From Dehalococcoidia bacterium (lineage in GTDB: Bacteria > Chloroflexota > Dehalococcoidia > GIF9 > AB-539-J10): a stretch of DNA of 6,061 nucleotides. Under the pieces are notes generated by a model, which saw only the letters and a program-made list of their open reading frames with translations, did not search any database and was not told the origin of the DNA. A program made the position numbers and the translations under genes. The stretch is taken from assembly GCA_004377135.1 (NCBI GenBank), contig SOHS01000131.1, positions 1-6,061 on the forward strand. Reading direction: 5' to 3'. Below, in pieces: positions 5,889-6,061 of this stretch; position 1 is the stretch's first letter; each line of letters opens with the position of its first letter.

Positions 5889-5907
5889 GGACATCATGGG
5901 ACATCAT
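5889..5907. repeat. Direct repeat with 10-bp period upstream of the operon promoter
   Basis: GGACATCAT occurs at 5889-5897 and again at 5899-5907, one helical turn apart, about 18 bp upstream of the -35 box. The second copy also forms GGGA-CATCA-TCCC. Same-face repeats at this position could bind an activator or repressor, but no regulator is identified and the repeat is short. Confidence 0.4.
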
Positions 5908-6061
5908 CCCGGTTATAAGGTCGTCAGATATTAGACAAGGCTCTCACGTCCCTTAGTAAGGCTTTATTGTCTTATATTACGTTCAATTGTTATTGAGCCC
6001 AATACACCGTTGATTAACCGGGGGGAGGAATCGCTTCCGAATGCCTTAGCTAACTCTACAG

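Noticed and set aside
5991..6004. Short inverted repeat TATTG-AGCC-CAATA and other small stems near the right edge
   Set aside because: Arms are only 5-6 bp with no T-tract, gene or conserved RNA shape nearby, so I cannot separate them from chance.

Overview
The window holds a compact four-gene signalling locus, all on the minus strand. It reads from a divergent sigma-54-like factor, through an iron-sulfur/[FeFe]-hydrogenase-like histidine kinase and an NtrC-type sigma-54 activator, to a second response regulator with a cysteine-rich output. The Fe-S content (two ferredoxin clusters, a hydrogenase-like domain and a CxxC..C..C Fe-S module) points to an anaerobic bacterium. Moderate GC, strong GGAGG-type ribosome sites and an apparently leaderless mRNA for the first gene would fit a Chloroflexota/Dehalococcoidia-like or Firmicutes-like anaerobe. 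That placement is an inference with low confidence.

Layout in transcription order (right to left). Bases 5872-6061 contain no gene I can support, only a 10-bp-period direct repeat upstream of a near-perfect sigma-70 promoter (TTGACA, 18 bp, TATAAT). That promoter drives the sigma-54-like gene (5832-4729), and its -10 box lies inside a perfect 17-bp palindrome. The kinase gene (4711-2765) follows 17 nt later with its own GGAGG. The activator gene (2781-1420) overlaps the kinase stop by 17 nt. A strong intrinsic terminator (1364-1328) closes this three-gene operon. Its T-tract abuts a near-consensus sigma-54 promoter (TGGCAAG-N4-TTGCA, 1328-1313) that should start transcription about 15 nt before the first of two in-frame starts of the fourth gene (1239 or 1287 to 211). 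A 13-bp-arm inverted repeat around the activator's stop codon lies about 104-142 nt upstream of the predicted start site, where enhancer-binding activators usually bind. A weaker hairpin with a T-rich tail (173-133) may end the fourth transcript. Bases 1-132 show nothing I can name.

Working model (inference): the kinase senses redox state or a small gas ligand such as H2 or CO through its Fe-S/H-cluster-like domain and phosphorylates the two closely related receivers. The phosphorylated NtrC-type protein, together with the dedicated divergent sigma-54, activates the sigma-54 promoter of the fourth gene. That gene encodes a receiver-TPR-Cys protein with no DNA-binding domain, probably a protein-interacting or metal-binding output. 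The window would then hold a sigma factor, sensor, activator, target promoter and effector in one 6-kb unit.
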